35,886 nucleotides of DNA from Streptomyces coryli (GCF_011044975.1 NZ_JAAKZV010000061.1:1-35886), one strand, 5' to 3'. Shown: positions 22,013-30,604, numbered from the stretch's first letter. The notes: a model not told the origin generated them from the letters alone. Numbers and translations: made by a program.

Positions 22013-22959
22013 GCCAGCGCCGGCGTCTCGAGCGTCAGCGTGCCCGCGTCCGCGTCCAGCACCGCCGGCACCCCGAGCGGTACGGTCAGCGCCGGCGTCC
22101 CGTGGCCGAACTGCAGCCGCTCCAGCACCGGGACGCCCAGCGGCGCGAGCCGGTCCCGCAGCACTGCCCGCACATCCTCGTACGGGCCGCAGTCCTCCCA
22201 CGAGCCGCAGACGACGCCCGCGACGCCGTCGAGCCAGCCGGAGCGCAGGAGTTGGGTGAGGATCCGGTCGAGCCGGTAGTCCTCCTCCTCGACGTCCTCG
22301 ATCAGCAGGATGCCGCCCGCAGCCCCGGGCCGCGCCGCCGGCGTCCCCAGCTCCGCGGCCAGCAGGCTGACGCAGCCGCCGAGGGTGACGCCCCGGGCCC
22401 GGCCGGGCACCAGGGGTCCCGCCTGCGGCGAGGTCAGCCCGGTCACGGACTCCGGGTCGAAGAGCGTGCGGCGCAGCTGCTCCTGGGTGGCCGCGTCCTT
22501 GAGGAACACCGTCCAGGCCGGCATCGGCCCGTGCAGCGTGACGAGCCCGAGCCGGGTGGCGATGGCCTCGTGCAGCGGGGTGCTGTCGCTGAAGCCGACG
22601 TACACCTTCGGGCCCGCGGCGCGCATCGCCTCCCAGTCGAGGAGGTCGACCATGCGCTGCGAGCCGTAGCCGCCGCGGCCGGCGAAGACGGCCCGTACCG
22701 CCGGGTCGCACCAGGCGCGCTGGAAGTCCTTGGCCCGGTCGGCGTCGTCGGCCGCCAGATACCCGAACCGCGGGTGGCCGGTGAAGACATGCTCGCCGGC
22801 GACCGGGTCCAGGTCCCAGCCGTGCAGGATGTCGACGCCCGCGTCGAGCCGCTCGCGCGGGAAGGGCCCGCTCGGCGCGACGACCGCGACCCGGTCGCCG
22901 GGGCGCAGGCGCGGCGGCCGGGTCAGCGGGCTCACCCCGGCGCCGGCGCCCTCCATCAT
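22009..22959 (-). CDS. S66 family LD-carboxypeptidase
   Basis: The 316-residue protein has the S66 layout. LRPGDRVAVVAPSGPFPRER opens the N-terminal domain, and VFAGRGGYGSQRMVDLLDW is the conserved glycine loop. The nucleophile serine is in VGFSDSTPLHEA (about Ser124). LLIEDVEEEDYRLDRIL holds the glutamate and RLQFGHGTPA the histidine of the Ser-Glu-His triad. LdcA-type enzymes cut the terminal D-alanine from murein tetrapeptides in the cytosol during cell-wall recycling; related MccF-type members cut other amide bonds. No signal peptide is seen. The start overlaps the S9 peptidase stop (ATGA at 22956-22959). Confidence 0.9.
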   Translation of the reverse strand: MMEGAGAGVSPLTRPPRLRPGDRVAVVAPSGPFPRERLDAGVDILHGWDLDPVAGEHVFTGHPRFGYLAADDADRAKDFQRAWCDPAVRAVFAGRGGYGSQRMVDLLDWEAMRAAGPKVYVGFSDSTPLHEAIATRLGLVTLHGPMPAWTVFLKDAATQEQLRRTLFDPESVTGLTSPQAGPLVPGRARGVTLGGCVSLLAAELGTPAARPGAAGGILLIEDVEEEDYRLDRILTQLLRSGWLDGVAGVVCGSWEDCGPYEDVRAVLRDRLAPLGVPVLERLQFGHGTPALTVPLGVPAVLDADAGTLTLETPALA

Positions 22960-25022
22960 GGCTTCAGCTCCAGCCGCGGCACCCCCGGCTCCGCCGGCTC
23001 GAAGCCGAAGGTCTGCGCGTACAGCGAGGTCTCCGCCTCGATCGCCCGGATCATCGTGTCCGCGCGCCGGAAGCCGTGCCCCTCCCCCGCGAAGGTCAGA
23101 TACGCGTGCGGGACGCCGCGCCCGGCGATCTGCTGCAGGAAGCGCTCGCACTGCACCGGCGGGCAGATGACGTCGTCGAGCCCCTGCAGCAGCACGAACG
23201 GCGCCCTGACCCGGTCGGCGTGATGCTGCGGCGACCGCTCCCGGTACCGCTCCGGCACCTCGGCGAGCGGCCCGACCAGCGACTCCAGATACTGCGACTC
23301 GAAGTCGTGGGTCTCCCCCGTGGCCCAGGACGCCAGGTCGAGGATGGGGTAGATGATCGTGGCGCACGCGTACACGCCCTCGGCGAGCGGCGAGGTGAGC
23401 GAGGCGGCGGAGGTCCAGCCGCCCGCGCTGCCGCCGCGGATGGCGATCCGGGCCGGGTCCGCGGTGCCCTCGGCGGCCAGCTCCCGGGCGACGGCGGCGC
23501 AGTCCTCGACGTCGACGACGCCCCACTGCTCGCGCAGCCGGTTACGGTACTCCCGCCCGTAACCCGTCGAGCCGCCGTAGTTGACCTCCACCACGCCGAT
23601 GCCGCGCGAGGTGAAGTAGGCCAGCTCCAGGTCGAGTACGAGCGGGACATGCCCGGTCGGGCCGCCGTGCGCCCAGACCACGTACGGGGGCAGCTCGCCG
23701 TCCGGGGCGGCGAAGTCCGGGTTACGGGGCGGGTAGAGGTGGGCGTGCACCTCGCGCCCGTCAGGACCGGTGAAGGTGCGGTGCCGCGGCTGCGGGTAGT
23801 ACGCCGGGTCGACGGCGTCCGTATGCGCGCTGCCGGTCACCCGGGCCCGGCCGGTGCAGGTGTCGAGCTCGATGATCTCGTGGCCGCTGTACGGGCCCGC
23901 GGCCACGCCGGTGACGCGGTCGCCGACGACGGCCAGCGCCGACGCCCAGTCGGTCCAGCCGCCGGGCACGTCGGCGAGCTCGCCGGTGGCCGGGTCGAGT
24001 ATGCCGAGGGCGGTGTCGCCGGCGCCGTGCACGGTGGCGATCAGCCCGTTCGGCAGCATCGCGAACCAGCGCAGCCCGATCTTCCACAGCCCCGCCGCGA
24101 ACTCCTCCTCCCGTGGGCACAGGTTCACCGCCGCACCCGTCTCCGGGTCGACGCGGTGCAGATTCCACCACCCGGTCCGGTCGGTGGCGGCGACGAGCGA
24201 GCCGTCCGGCGCCCACTCCACCTGCGCGATGGACTCCTCCGGTCCGCCCGCGACGGTCCGGGCGCCGGTCAGCGTGCCCCCCGCCGATCCCGATGCCGAT
24301 ACGTCCGCGACCCGCAACTCGGTGCCGTCCCACGGCATGCTCGGGTGGTCCCAGGCGATCCAGGCCGCCCGGCGCCCGTCGGGGGACAGCCGCGGGCCGG
24401 TCACGAAGCGGTGCCGGTCGTCGGTGAGCTCGCGGACCGCGCCGCGGTCGTCGGCGGCGGAGCCGTCCAGCGGCACGGCGGCCAGCACCCGCCGCAGATC
24501 CGTCGGCCCCTCGCCGGTGAACTCCTCCAGCACGCACCACACTTCGCCCCGCTCCGGCAGCACGAGCGGGTCGCACCAGCGCCGCCCGCCACCGGTCTCC
24601 GACACCGGCGTCAGCGGCCGCGGCTCGCCCCCGGCATCCGGCTCGTACGCATACAGCCGCTGGTCGTCGAAGTGCGTGAAGACCAGCAGCGGCCCTTCCC
24701 CAAGCTCTCGGCTTCGCTCGAGCAGGGGATGCCCCATTGCCTCCCGCTCCACGCCCGCCCACGGCCGGCCGCCGTACTCATGCACCCGGTTGCGGACATT
24801 CCACGGCGCCGGCAGCACCGACTCCTCCACGCCGTCCGGCCGCAGCCGCACCAGCGCGCGGCGGCCACCCTCCTCCGGCCGGGGAGCGGTCCACCAGATC
24901 TCCTGGCCGACGGCGTCGAGGTATTCGGGGCGGCCGTCGTGGGACGCGGCCAGCTCGGCGCTCACGGGCGAGGCCCAGGAGCCGTACGGGGCGATGTTCA
25001 CCTGTGTCACGTGGTCGTTCAC
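22956..25022 (-). CDS. S9 family prolyl oligopeptidase-like peptidase
   Basis: The 688-residue cytosolic protein has an N-terminal beta-propeller (residues about 30-400, with WDHPSMPWDGTELRVAD and VEWAPDGSLVAATDRTGWWN). A C-terminal alpha/beta hydrolase domain follows, with YVVWAHGGPTGH (oxyanion region), the nucleophile in IRGGSAGGWTSAA (Ser532), the acid in LLQGLDDVICPP (about Asp617) and the base in FAGEGHGF (His649). It would cut short peptides or acyl-peptides. The start is GTG with a weak AGAGAAA site, 9 bp after the M20 gene. Residues about 96-113 (EAMGHPLLERSRELGEGP) look like an insertion encoded by a dispersed repeat. Confidence 0.92.
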   Translation of the reverse strand: MNDHVTQVNIAPYGSWASPVSAELAASHDGRPEYLDAVGQEIWWTAPRPEEGGRRALVRLRPDGVEESVLPAPWNVRNRVHEYGGRPWAGVEREAMGHPLLERSRELGEGPLLVFTHFDDQRLYAYEPDAGGEPRPLTPVSETGGGRRWCDPLVLPERGEVWCVLEEFTGEGPTDLRRVLAAVPLDGSAADDRGAVRELTDDRHRFVTGPRLSPDGRRAAWIAWDHPSMPWDGTELRVADVSASGSAGGTLTGARTVAGGPEESIAQVEWAPDGSLVAATDRTGWWNLHRVDPETGAAVNLCPREEEFAAGLWKIGLRWFAMLPNGLIATVHGAGDTALGILDPATGELADVPGGWTDWASALAVVGDRVTGVAAGPYSGHEIIELDTCTGRARVTGSAHTDAVDPAYYPQPRHRTFTGPDGREVHAHLYPPRNPDFAAPDGELPPYVVWAHGGPTGHVPLVLDLELAYFTSRGIGVVEVNYGGSTGYGREYRNRLREQWGVVDVEDCAAVARELAAEGTADPARIAIRGGSAGGWTSAASLTSPLAEGVYACATIIYPILDLASWATGETHDFESQYLESLVGPLAEVPERYRERSPQHHADRVRAPFVLLQGLDDVICPPVQCERFLQQIAGRGVPHAYLTFAGEGHGFRRADTMIRAIEAETSLYAQTFGFEPAEPGVPRLELKP
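24698..24728. repeat. Streptomyces-type dispersed palindromic repeat inside a coding region
   Basis: CCCCAAGCTCTCGG followed by CTTCGCTCGAGCAGGGG forms an imperfect hairpin with outer CCCC/GGGG and inner GCTC/GAGC stems. I remember this sequence as a small repeat scattered through many Streptomyces genomes, usually between genes. Here it lies in frame inside the S9 peptidase gene and adds about 15 residues ahead of the LLVFTHFDDQRLY strand. Confidence 0.6.
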
Positions 25023-25031
25023 TTTCTCTGC

Positions 25032-26396
25032 CTACGCTGCCCGCAGGAACCGGTCGAGGACGCGCACCCCGAAGTGCAGCGCGTCCACGGGCACCCGCTC
25101 GTCCACGCCGTGGAACAGCGCCTGATAGTCGAATCCCTCGGGCAGCTTCAGCGGCGAGAAGCCATAGCCGGTGATGCCGAGCCGGGAGAACTGCTTGGCG
25201 TCGGTGCCGCCCGACATGCAGTACGGCACGACATGGGCCTCCGGGTCGAAGTGCTCCAGGGAAGCGCGCATCGCGGCGAAAGTCGGCGACTCGACCGGCG
25301 CGGTCAGCGGCACCTCGCGATGGCTGAACTCCCAGGTCACATCGGGCCCGGTGAGCTCGTCCAGGGTCCGGGCGAACTCCTCCTCGCCGCCCGGCACCAT
25401 CCGCCCGTCCACCTGGGCCGTGGCCTCCCCGGGGATGACGTTCACCTTGTAACCGGCGTCGAGCATCGTCGGGTTCGAGCTGTTGCGCACCGTGGGCTCC
25501 ACCAGCGCGGCGGCCTTGCCGAGCTTGCCGAGGAGCGCGTCCACGTCGAAGCCGGGGGCGTCGAAGTCCGGCTCCCCGGCCCCGTACAGCACGGCGAGCT
25601 CGCGCAGCGCCGCCCGTACGGTCGGGGTGAGCCGGACCGGCCACTGGTGCTCGCCGATGCGGGCGACGGCGGCGGCCAGCCGGCTGACGGCATTGGCGCG
25701 ATTGACCTTGGAGCCGTGCCCCGCCTTGCCGTGCGCGGTCAGCCGCAGCCAGGCCGTGCCCCGCTCCCCCGCCGCCACCGGGTACAGCCGCATGCCGGGC
25801 CCTGCGTGATACGTAAAGGCGCCGGACTCGCTGATGCCCTCGGTGCAGCCCTCGAAGAGGCCCGGGTGGTGGTCGGCGAGGAAGCCCGAGCCGTACTCGG
25901 CGCTGGCCTCCTCATCGGCGGTGAAGGCGAGCACGATGTCCCGCCGCGGCCGCACGCCCGCGCGGGCCCAGGAGCGGACGACCGACAGGATCATCGCGTC
26001 CATATTCTTCATGTCGATGGCGCCGCGGCCCCACACCACCCCGTCCCGGATCTCCCCGGAGAACGGATGCACGCTCCAGTCCTCGGCCGCGGCCGGCACC
26101 ACATCCAGATGCCCGTGCACCAGCAGCGCGTCCGCGCCCCGCTCGGTGCCCTCGATGCGGGCCACCACGTTGGTACGGTCCGGGGCCTTCTCCAGCAGCG
26201 TCGGATCGATGCCCGCCGCGGAGAGCTGCTCCGCCACATACTCGGCGGCCTGCCGCTCCACGCCGTCGCCGCCACCGTGATTGGTCGTGTCGATACGGAT
26301 CAGGTCCGAGGTGAAGCGCACCACCTCGTCCAGCGCCTGCTCGTCCACCGCCCCGCCGCTCGCCGCCACGGCCTCGCCCGCGGTCACCTCAGCCAT
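25032..26396 (-). CDS. M20/M25/M40 family metallo-hydrolase
   Basis: The 454-residue protein is a di-zinc M20 peptidase. Metal ligands and catalytic residues are visible in LLVHGHLDVVPA (His96, Asp98), GRGAIDMKN (Asp128, bridging), FTADEEASAEYG (Glu162 catalytic, Glu163) and the C-terminal LFHGVDERVP. The lid domain includes HGKAGHGSKVNRANAVSRLA. Relatives remove N-terminal residues from di- and tripeptides, or deacylate amino acids. GGAGGAG lies 5 nt before the ATG, inside the upstream gene, which it overlaps by 8 bp. It is the second gene of the peptidase operon. Confidence 0.92.
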   Translation of the reverse strand: MAEVTAGEAVAASGGAVDEQALDEVVRFTSDLIRIDTTNHGGGDGVERQAAEYVAEQLSAAGIDPTLLEKAPDRTNVVARIEGTERGADALLVHGHLDVVPAAAEDWSVHPFSGEIRDGVVWGRGAIDMKNMDAMILSVVRSWARAGVRPRRDIVLAFTADEEASAEYGSGFLADHHPGLFEGCTEGISESGAFTYHAGPGMRLYPVAAGERGTAWLRLTAHGKAGHGSKVNRANAVSRLAAAVARIGEHQWPVRLTPTVRAALRELAVLYGAGEPDFDAPGFDVDALLGKLGKAAALVEPTVRNSSNPTMLDAGYKVNVIPGEATAQVDGRMVPGGEEEFARTLDELTGPDVTWEFSHREVPLTAPVESPTFAAMRASLEHFDPEAHVVPYCMSGGTDAKQFSRLGITGYGFSPLKLPEGFDYQALFHGVDERVPVDALHFGVRVLDRFLRAA

Positions 26397-27222
26397 ATTG
26401 CTCCTCCACCGCGGCCGAAACGAGGGTGGTCACCGCCTTGAAGCAGCGGATCCCCTCGTACATGGTCTCCGTCGTATACGCCACCTTGCGCTCGCCGGAC
26501 GGCTCGACGCCCGGCACCACCGTGGCCGCGCCGCACAGATGCTCGGCGTCGAACTCCAGCTCCACCGTGAACGGACCGCCGCGCACCGGCTCCCGCCGAC
26601 CGGCCAGCGCCGCCGCCTCCTTGGCCGCCGCGCTGATGTCCGCCGCCGTGCGCGCCGGGGTGCGGCAGATCGCCGCATACCGCGACACATAGTCCTTCAC
26701 GGCGACGCCCTTGGCCTGCGGGGCATAGCCCTTGGCGTCCTCGACGGTCTTGTCATCGCCGGTGACCAGCACCACCGGGACCCCGAACTCCGCCACCACA
26801 TGGGCGTTCAGCAGCCCCTCGCTCGCCCGCACGCCGTTCACCCACACGCCGGTGATCGAGTTCGCCAGGTACGTATGCGCGAGCACCCCCTCCGTGCCCG
26901 CACCCGTGTGATAGCCGACGAAGGCGATGCCGTCCACGTCGCCGTGCTGCACGCCCTCGACCATGGACAGCGACTTGTGCTTGCCCGTGAGCATTTGGGC
27001 GCGGTCGTCGAGCCGCTCCAGCAGCAGATTGCGCATCGTCCAATGCGCCTCGTTCACCAGCACCTCATCGGCGCCGCCATCCATGAACCCGGCGATGGCC
27101 GCATTGACATCCGACGTGAACATCGGGCGGCACCGCTCCCATTGCGGGCCGCCCGGGAGCACGTCGGCGGGCCAGGTGACGCCCGTGGCGCCCTCCATGT
27201 CCGCGCTGATGAGGATCTTCAT
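26389..27222 (-). CDS. M55 family D-aminopeptidase (DppA-like)
   Basis: The 277-residue protein matches DppA, a self-compartmentalising zinc D-aminopeptidase that cuts D-Ala-D-Ala and similar peptides. Metal residues fall close to the Bacillus subtilis numbering as I recall it: Asp8 and Glu10 in MKILISADMEGATGV, His60 in LVNEAHWTMRN, His105 in FVGYHTGAGTEG and a glutamate in VRASEGLLNAH. The cysteine reported as nucleophile in the Bacillus enzyme is not obvious at the matching place. The ATG at 27222 was preferred over a TTG at 27231 because it gives this numbering. It is the first gene of a five-gene operon; a DasR-like operator lies 55 bp upstream. Confidence 0.9.
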   Translation of the reverse strand: MKILISADMEGATGVTWPADVLPGGPQWERCRPMFTSDVNAAIAGFMDGGADEVLVNEAHWTMRNLLLERLDDRAQMLTGKHKSLSMVEGVQHGDVDGIAFVGYHTGAGTEGVLAHTYLANSITGVWVNGVRASEGLLNAHVVAEFGVPVVLVTGDDKTVEDAKGYAPQAKGVAVKDYVSRYAAICRTPARTAADISAAAKEAAALAGRREPVRGGPFTVELEFDAEHLCGAATVVPGVEPSGERKVAYTTETMYEGIRCFKAVTTLVSAAVEEQYG

Positions 27223-27276
27223 GTCGAGCAACGGTACGCGGTCGGCAGACCCGGCAAAACCCCTGTGGATAACTGC

Positions 27277-27292
27277 ACAGGTCTAGACCTCT
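27277..27292. promoter_or_regulatory. DasR-like operator (dre) upstream of the peptidase operon
   Basis: ACAGGTCTAGACCTCT matches the DasR consensus ACTGGTCTAGACCACT at 14 of 16 positions, including the whole GGTCTAGACC core. The two differences are symmetric, so the site is a perfect 12-bp palindrome over 27279-27290. It lies 55 bp upstream of the M55 start, where a repressor could block a promoter, and 10 bp past the stop of the methyltransferase gene. Confidence 0.65.
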
Positions 27293-27301
27293 AACGAGTG
27301 G

Positions 27302-28018
27302 CTACGCCACGTCCATTCGGCCCGCGACCAGCCACTTCGACGGCAGCTCCAGCCGCGCACCATCCGGCTGGAACTCGGTCGTGGCAAGCGGCATATCGCC
27401 CTCCGCCAGCACCTCGAGACCGGCCTCCGCGAACAGCCGCGGCAGCGCCGCGTCCGTCAGCCGCCCCGGCGCGATGCCGTGCTCGATCACCGGCCGCAGT
27501 TTGGCCGGCATCTCCCCGCCGCCGGCCGCGAACGCCTGCATCCTCGCCAGCGCCGTCTCCGCCAGCTCGACCGCGAACACCCGCCCCCGGCCGCCCAGCA
27601 GCTCCGCGATCCCGCCCACCAGCCGCGGCTGGTCGGGCTCGTCGCACTGGTGCAGCACCCCGCGCATATACACGTTCGCGTCGCCCAGCTCCTCGTGCAG
27701 CCGGCGCATCGCCGCCGGCTCGGTGGCGTCCAGCTGCTCGTACGCCCCGTCCGGGTCCGCGCGCCGGGCCCGCTCGACGGCCGCCGCGGACAGGTCGACG
27801 CCCCGGACCTGGCCGTAGCGCCCGGCGAGGAAGCGGGTCTGGGTGCCGTTGCCGCAGCCGAGGTCGACCAGCGGCAGGCCGATGTCGAAGTGGTCGGCGA
27901 ACAGCGGCAGGTGGAGCGCGGCGGTCACCTCCGGGTCGGCGTCCCAGAAAACCTCACTCGGTCCTTCGGGAGCGTCCTCCCAGTAGCCCTCCCATGCCTT
28001 GAGGCTGGACATATTCAT
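27302..28018 (-). CDS. Class I SAM-dependent methyltransferase
   Basis: The 238-residue protein has a class I methyltransferase core with motif I LVDLGCGNGTQTRFLA and an acidic GVDLS segment for the SAM ribose. An N-terminal AWEGYWEDAPEGPSEVFWD segment is typical of small thiopurine or related methyltransferase-like proteins. The catalytic target is not readable. GGGAGG lies 7 nt before the ATG at 28018, which fixes the start. It stands between the phosphatase gene and the peptidase operon on the same strand but is separated from each by more than 70 bp, so it is probably transcribed alone. Confidence 0.85.
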   Translation of the reverse strand: MNMSSLKAWEGYWEDAPEGPSEVFWDADPEVTAALHLPLFADHFDIGLPLVDLGCGNGTQTRFLAGRYGQVRGVDLSAAAVERARRADPDGAYEQLDATEPAAMRRLHEELGDANVYMRGVLHQCDEPDQPRLVGGIAELLGGRGRVFAVELAETALARMQAFAAGGGEMPAKLRPVIEHGIAPGRLTDAALPRLFAEAGLEVLAEGDMPLATTEFQPDGARLELPSKWLVAGRMDVA

Positions 28019-28113
28019 GGGGCACCTCCCGATGGCCTGACCATGCCATTGCTATCGCCAACGGACGACCCCCACAAGGGCGTGACGCAAACCCGCGTAC
28101 GCCCCACACAAAA

Positions 28114-28153
28114 CGCTCACCGCGAGGCGCTCACCGCGAAATCTTCACCGCCG
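28114..28153. repeat. 14-bp tandem repeat at the phosphatase stop codon
   Basis: CGCTCACCGCGA occurs at 28114 and 28128. A third, diverged copy (TTCACCGC) starts in register at 28144 and contains the TGA stop of the phosphatase gene. The period is 14 bp. The rest of the gap to 28018 holds the promoter region of the methyltransferase gene and no other clear feature. Confidence 0.6.
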
Positions 28154-30604
28154 CGGCGGCACCGCCTGCTCGAACCACACCGACTTGCCCGCGGCGAGGC
28201 GGCTCGCGCCCCACCCCCGCGCCAGCCGGCTGACGATCCGCAGGCCACGCCCGAACTCGTCCTCCACGCCCGAGTCCAGCAGCACCGGCATCGCCGGCTC
28301 GTCATCGGTGACCTCGCACAGCAGCGCATCCCTGGCCCGTACCAGCCGCAGCCCGATCTGCGAACTGCCGCCCGCATGCCGCACCGCGTTGGTGACGACC
28401 TCGCTGACCAGCAGCTCGGCCGTGTCCGACATCCGGTCCAGGCCCCAGTCGGTGAGCTTGCCGCGCACCAGCCGGCGGGCCAGCAGCACCTCTTCGGCCC
28501 GCGGCCCGATGATCCAGTCGGCCACATCGTCCTGCGGTACGCCGTTCAGTCGCGCCATCAGCAGCGCGACGTCGTCCTTGCGGCCGCCCGTGGTGTTCAG
28601 GGCGCGGATGATGTCGTCGCAGGCCGCGTCCATCGAGGCCGCCGGATGCGCCGCCGACTCGCACAGCGCCGCGAGCCCGACCCCGATGTCCTCGCCGCGC
28701 ACCTCGACCAGGCCGTCGGTGCACAGCACCAGCCGGTCGCCGGGGCTGACGGCCACCGTCACCGTGTCGAAGGGCACGCCGCCGACCCCTATCGGCGCGC
28801 CGGTCGGCACCTCGAGCAGCTCGCTGCGCCCGTCCTCGGCGCGCACCAGCACCGGCGGGATGTGCCCGGCGTTGGCGATCAGCAGCTGCGAGGCGACCGG
28901 GTCGTAGACCGCGTACAGGCAGGTCGCGAGGTAGTTCTCGCCGAGCCGCTGCGCCAGGTCGTCGAGATTGCGCATCAGCTGCGCCGGCGGCAGGTCGAGC
29001 GCCGCCATCGTCTGTACGGCCGTGCGCAGCTGGCCCATCATCGCCGCGGAGTTCAGGCCGTGGCCCATCACATCGCCGACCACCAGGGCGGTACGCGACC
29101 CGGGCAGCTTGATGGTGTCGAACCAGTCGCCGCCGACCCGGCCGAGCCGGGTGCCGGGCAGATAGCGGGTCGCGGTGTCGCAGCCCACCATGCGCGGCTC
29201 GACCTGCGGCAGCATGCTGTCCTGCAGCGTCTCGGCGACGTTCTCCTGATGTGTGTACATCCGGGCGTTGTCGAGCACCAGACCGGCCCGCGCCGCCAGC
29301 TCCGCGCCCGTCACCCGGTCCATGTCGTCGTACGGGGGCCGCTCCCCGTGCCGCAGCAGGATCATGAAGCCGAGCACCACCTGGCGCGCCTTCAGCGGCA
29401 CCACCAGCATCGAACGCCCGTTGATCAGCGGGCTGATGTCCCGCTTCTCGAACTGCGCCGCGATCGCGTTGCCCATCTCCTCGGTGATCCGGGGCACCAG
29501 CACCGGCTCGCCGGTGGTCATGCACTGGAAGAACGGGGTGTGCACCGGGAACGGCATCGACTCGCCGACCGGCACCACGTCGTCCCACCGGCCGGGCTCG
29601 TCGTCGTGCACCACGGCGACGCGGTGCCACAGCGTGGTCGCGTCCGGGGCGCCGTCCGGGAAGCCCTCGCCGGCGACGACCTGTTCGCGCAGATACGTGC
29701 CCGCGACGTCGGTGAACCGCGGCACGACCGCCTCGCTGACCTCCTGGATGGTCTTGGCCAGGTCGAGGGAGGTGCCGATGCGGCCGCTGACCTCGTTCAG
29801 GAACTCCAGCCGCTCGCGCACCGCCACATACTCGAGGTCGGGCGCGTCCTCCGGCTCGGGCGCCGCCTGCTGCTCCACCACGCCGCGCTCGTCGGACGCC
29901 ACGCGCCGCAGCCGCTCCTTGCGCTCCTCGCGCAGCGACACACCCCAGTCGGGCGTGACCGGCACCCGCTCCTGCTGGCTGACCTCCAGCACCGGATAGC
30001 CGAGCTCCAGCACCTGGGCCGCTATCCGGCCGCTCTCCGCGGGGCTCATCGAGGGCAGGATCTCCGGCAGTCGCTTGGCGAGCTCGGCGGAGTCGTCGAA
30101 CTCCGTGTGCAGCGCGAAGCCCGGGCCGATCCGCTCATAGCCGTCGGCCTCCTGGGCACCCCCGGTCACCGCCTCCGCGTCGGCCGCCAGCACCAGCAGC
30201 CGCCCGCTGCCCGGACCGACCAGCGGATACGCCCACCAGATCACGTCCCTCGACCCGCTGCCCGGCTCCGCCGTACGGGCCCGGCCCGCGGTCGGATACG
30301 CGGTGGCGGTGGCGGGCGGGAGGCCTAACTCGGGGCCGTACGCGTCGTATTCGCTGTAGGCGGCCTGGGCGCTGTAGGGCGCCTCATGCCCGGAGTCGAG
30401 CTGCCGGGCCTCCAGCGCGCCGGTGACCGGCATCAGGTCGACGGCGGGGCTGCCGACCGCATCGTCCCGGCTGTGCCCGAAGAGTCTGCGCGCGCCGCTC
30501 GACCAGTGGGTGACGAGGCCGCGGGCATCCACGACCACCACGCCCAGGGGAATACGGCCGGGCACTGTCGCCCGGCTCTCCCCGCTCCCGCCTCCGTGGA
30601 CCAT
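28145..30604 (-). CDS. PAS-GAF-PP2C(SpoIIE)-HATPase regulatory phosphatase, TTA codon
   Basis: The 819-residue protein has an N-terminal PAS-like region (about residues 17-60, LGVVVVDARGLVTHWSSGAR) and a variable linker. A GAF domain covers about 265-450. A SpoIIE-type PP2C domain covers about 478-687, with metal aspartates in RVGGDWFDTI (Asp493), VVGDVMGHGL (Asp511), CTDGLVEVR (Asp630) and RKDDVALL. A HATPase_c_2 domain covers about 695-815, with the N-box SEVVTNAVRHA and FGRGLRIVSRLA. The layout fits a protein that dephosphorylates an anti-sigma-factor antagonist and may also act as an anti-sigma kinase in a partner switch. Codon 93 is TTA (30326-30328), which would require the bldA tRNA. 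GGGAG lies 8 nt before the ATG. Confidence 0.93.
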   Translation of the reverse strand: MVHGGGSGESRATVPGRIPLGVVVVDARGLVTHWSSGARRLFGHSRDDAVGSPAVDLMPVTGALEARQLDSGHEAPYSAQAAYSEYDAYGPELGLPPATATAYPTAGRARTAEPGSGSRDVIWWAYPLVGPGSGRLLVLAADAEAVTGGAQEADGYERIGPGFALHTEFDDSAELAKRLPEILPSMSPAESGRIAAQVLELGYPVLEVSQQERVPVTPDWGVSLREERKERLRRVASDERGVVEQQAAPEPEDAPDLEYVAVRERLEFLNEVSGRIGTSLDLAKTIQEVSEAVVPRFTDVAGTYLREQVVAGEGFPDGAPDATTLWHRVAVVHDDEPGRWDDVVPVGESMPFPVHTPFFQCMTTGEPVLVPRITEEMGNAIAAQFEKRDISPLINGRSMLVVPLKARQVVLGFMILLRHGERPPYDDMDRVTGAELAARAGLVLDNARMYTHQENVAETLQDSMLPQVEPRMVGCDTATRYLPGTRLGRVGGDWFDTIKLPGSRTALVVGDVMGHGLNSAAMMGQLRTAVQTMAALDLPPAQLMRNLDDLAQRLGENYLATCLYAVYDPVASQLLIANAGHIPPVLVRAEDGRSELLEVPTGAPIGVGGVPFDTVTVAVSPGDRLVLCTDGLVEVRGEDIGVGLAALCESAAHPAASMDAACDDIIRALNTTGGRKDDVALLMARLNGVPQDDVADWIIGPRAEEVLLARRLVRGKLTDWGLDRMSDTAELLVSEVVTNAVRHAGGSSQIGLRLVRARDALLCEVTDDEPAMPVLLDSGVEDEFGRGLRIVSRLARGWGASRLAAGKSVWFEQAVPPRR

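Noticed and set aside
23076-26441. Very long open frame on the plus strand (1121 codons) opposite the peptidase operon
   Set aside because: Its product is low-complexity and rich in Arg, Gly, Ala and Pro. The minus strand carries four well-conserved peptidases with full catalytic motifs. Such antisense frames are expected in very GC-rich DNA.
27479-30328. 949-codon plus-strand frame opposite the methyltransferase and phosphatase genes
   Set aside because: It spans two unrelated minus-strand genes and the gap between them, and shows no family motif.
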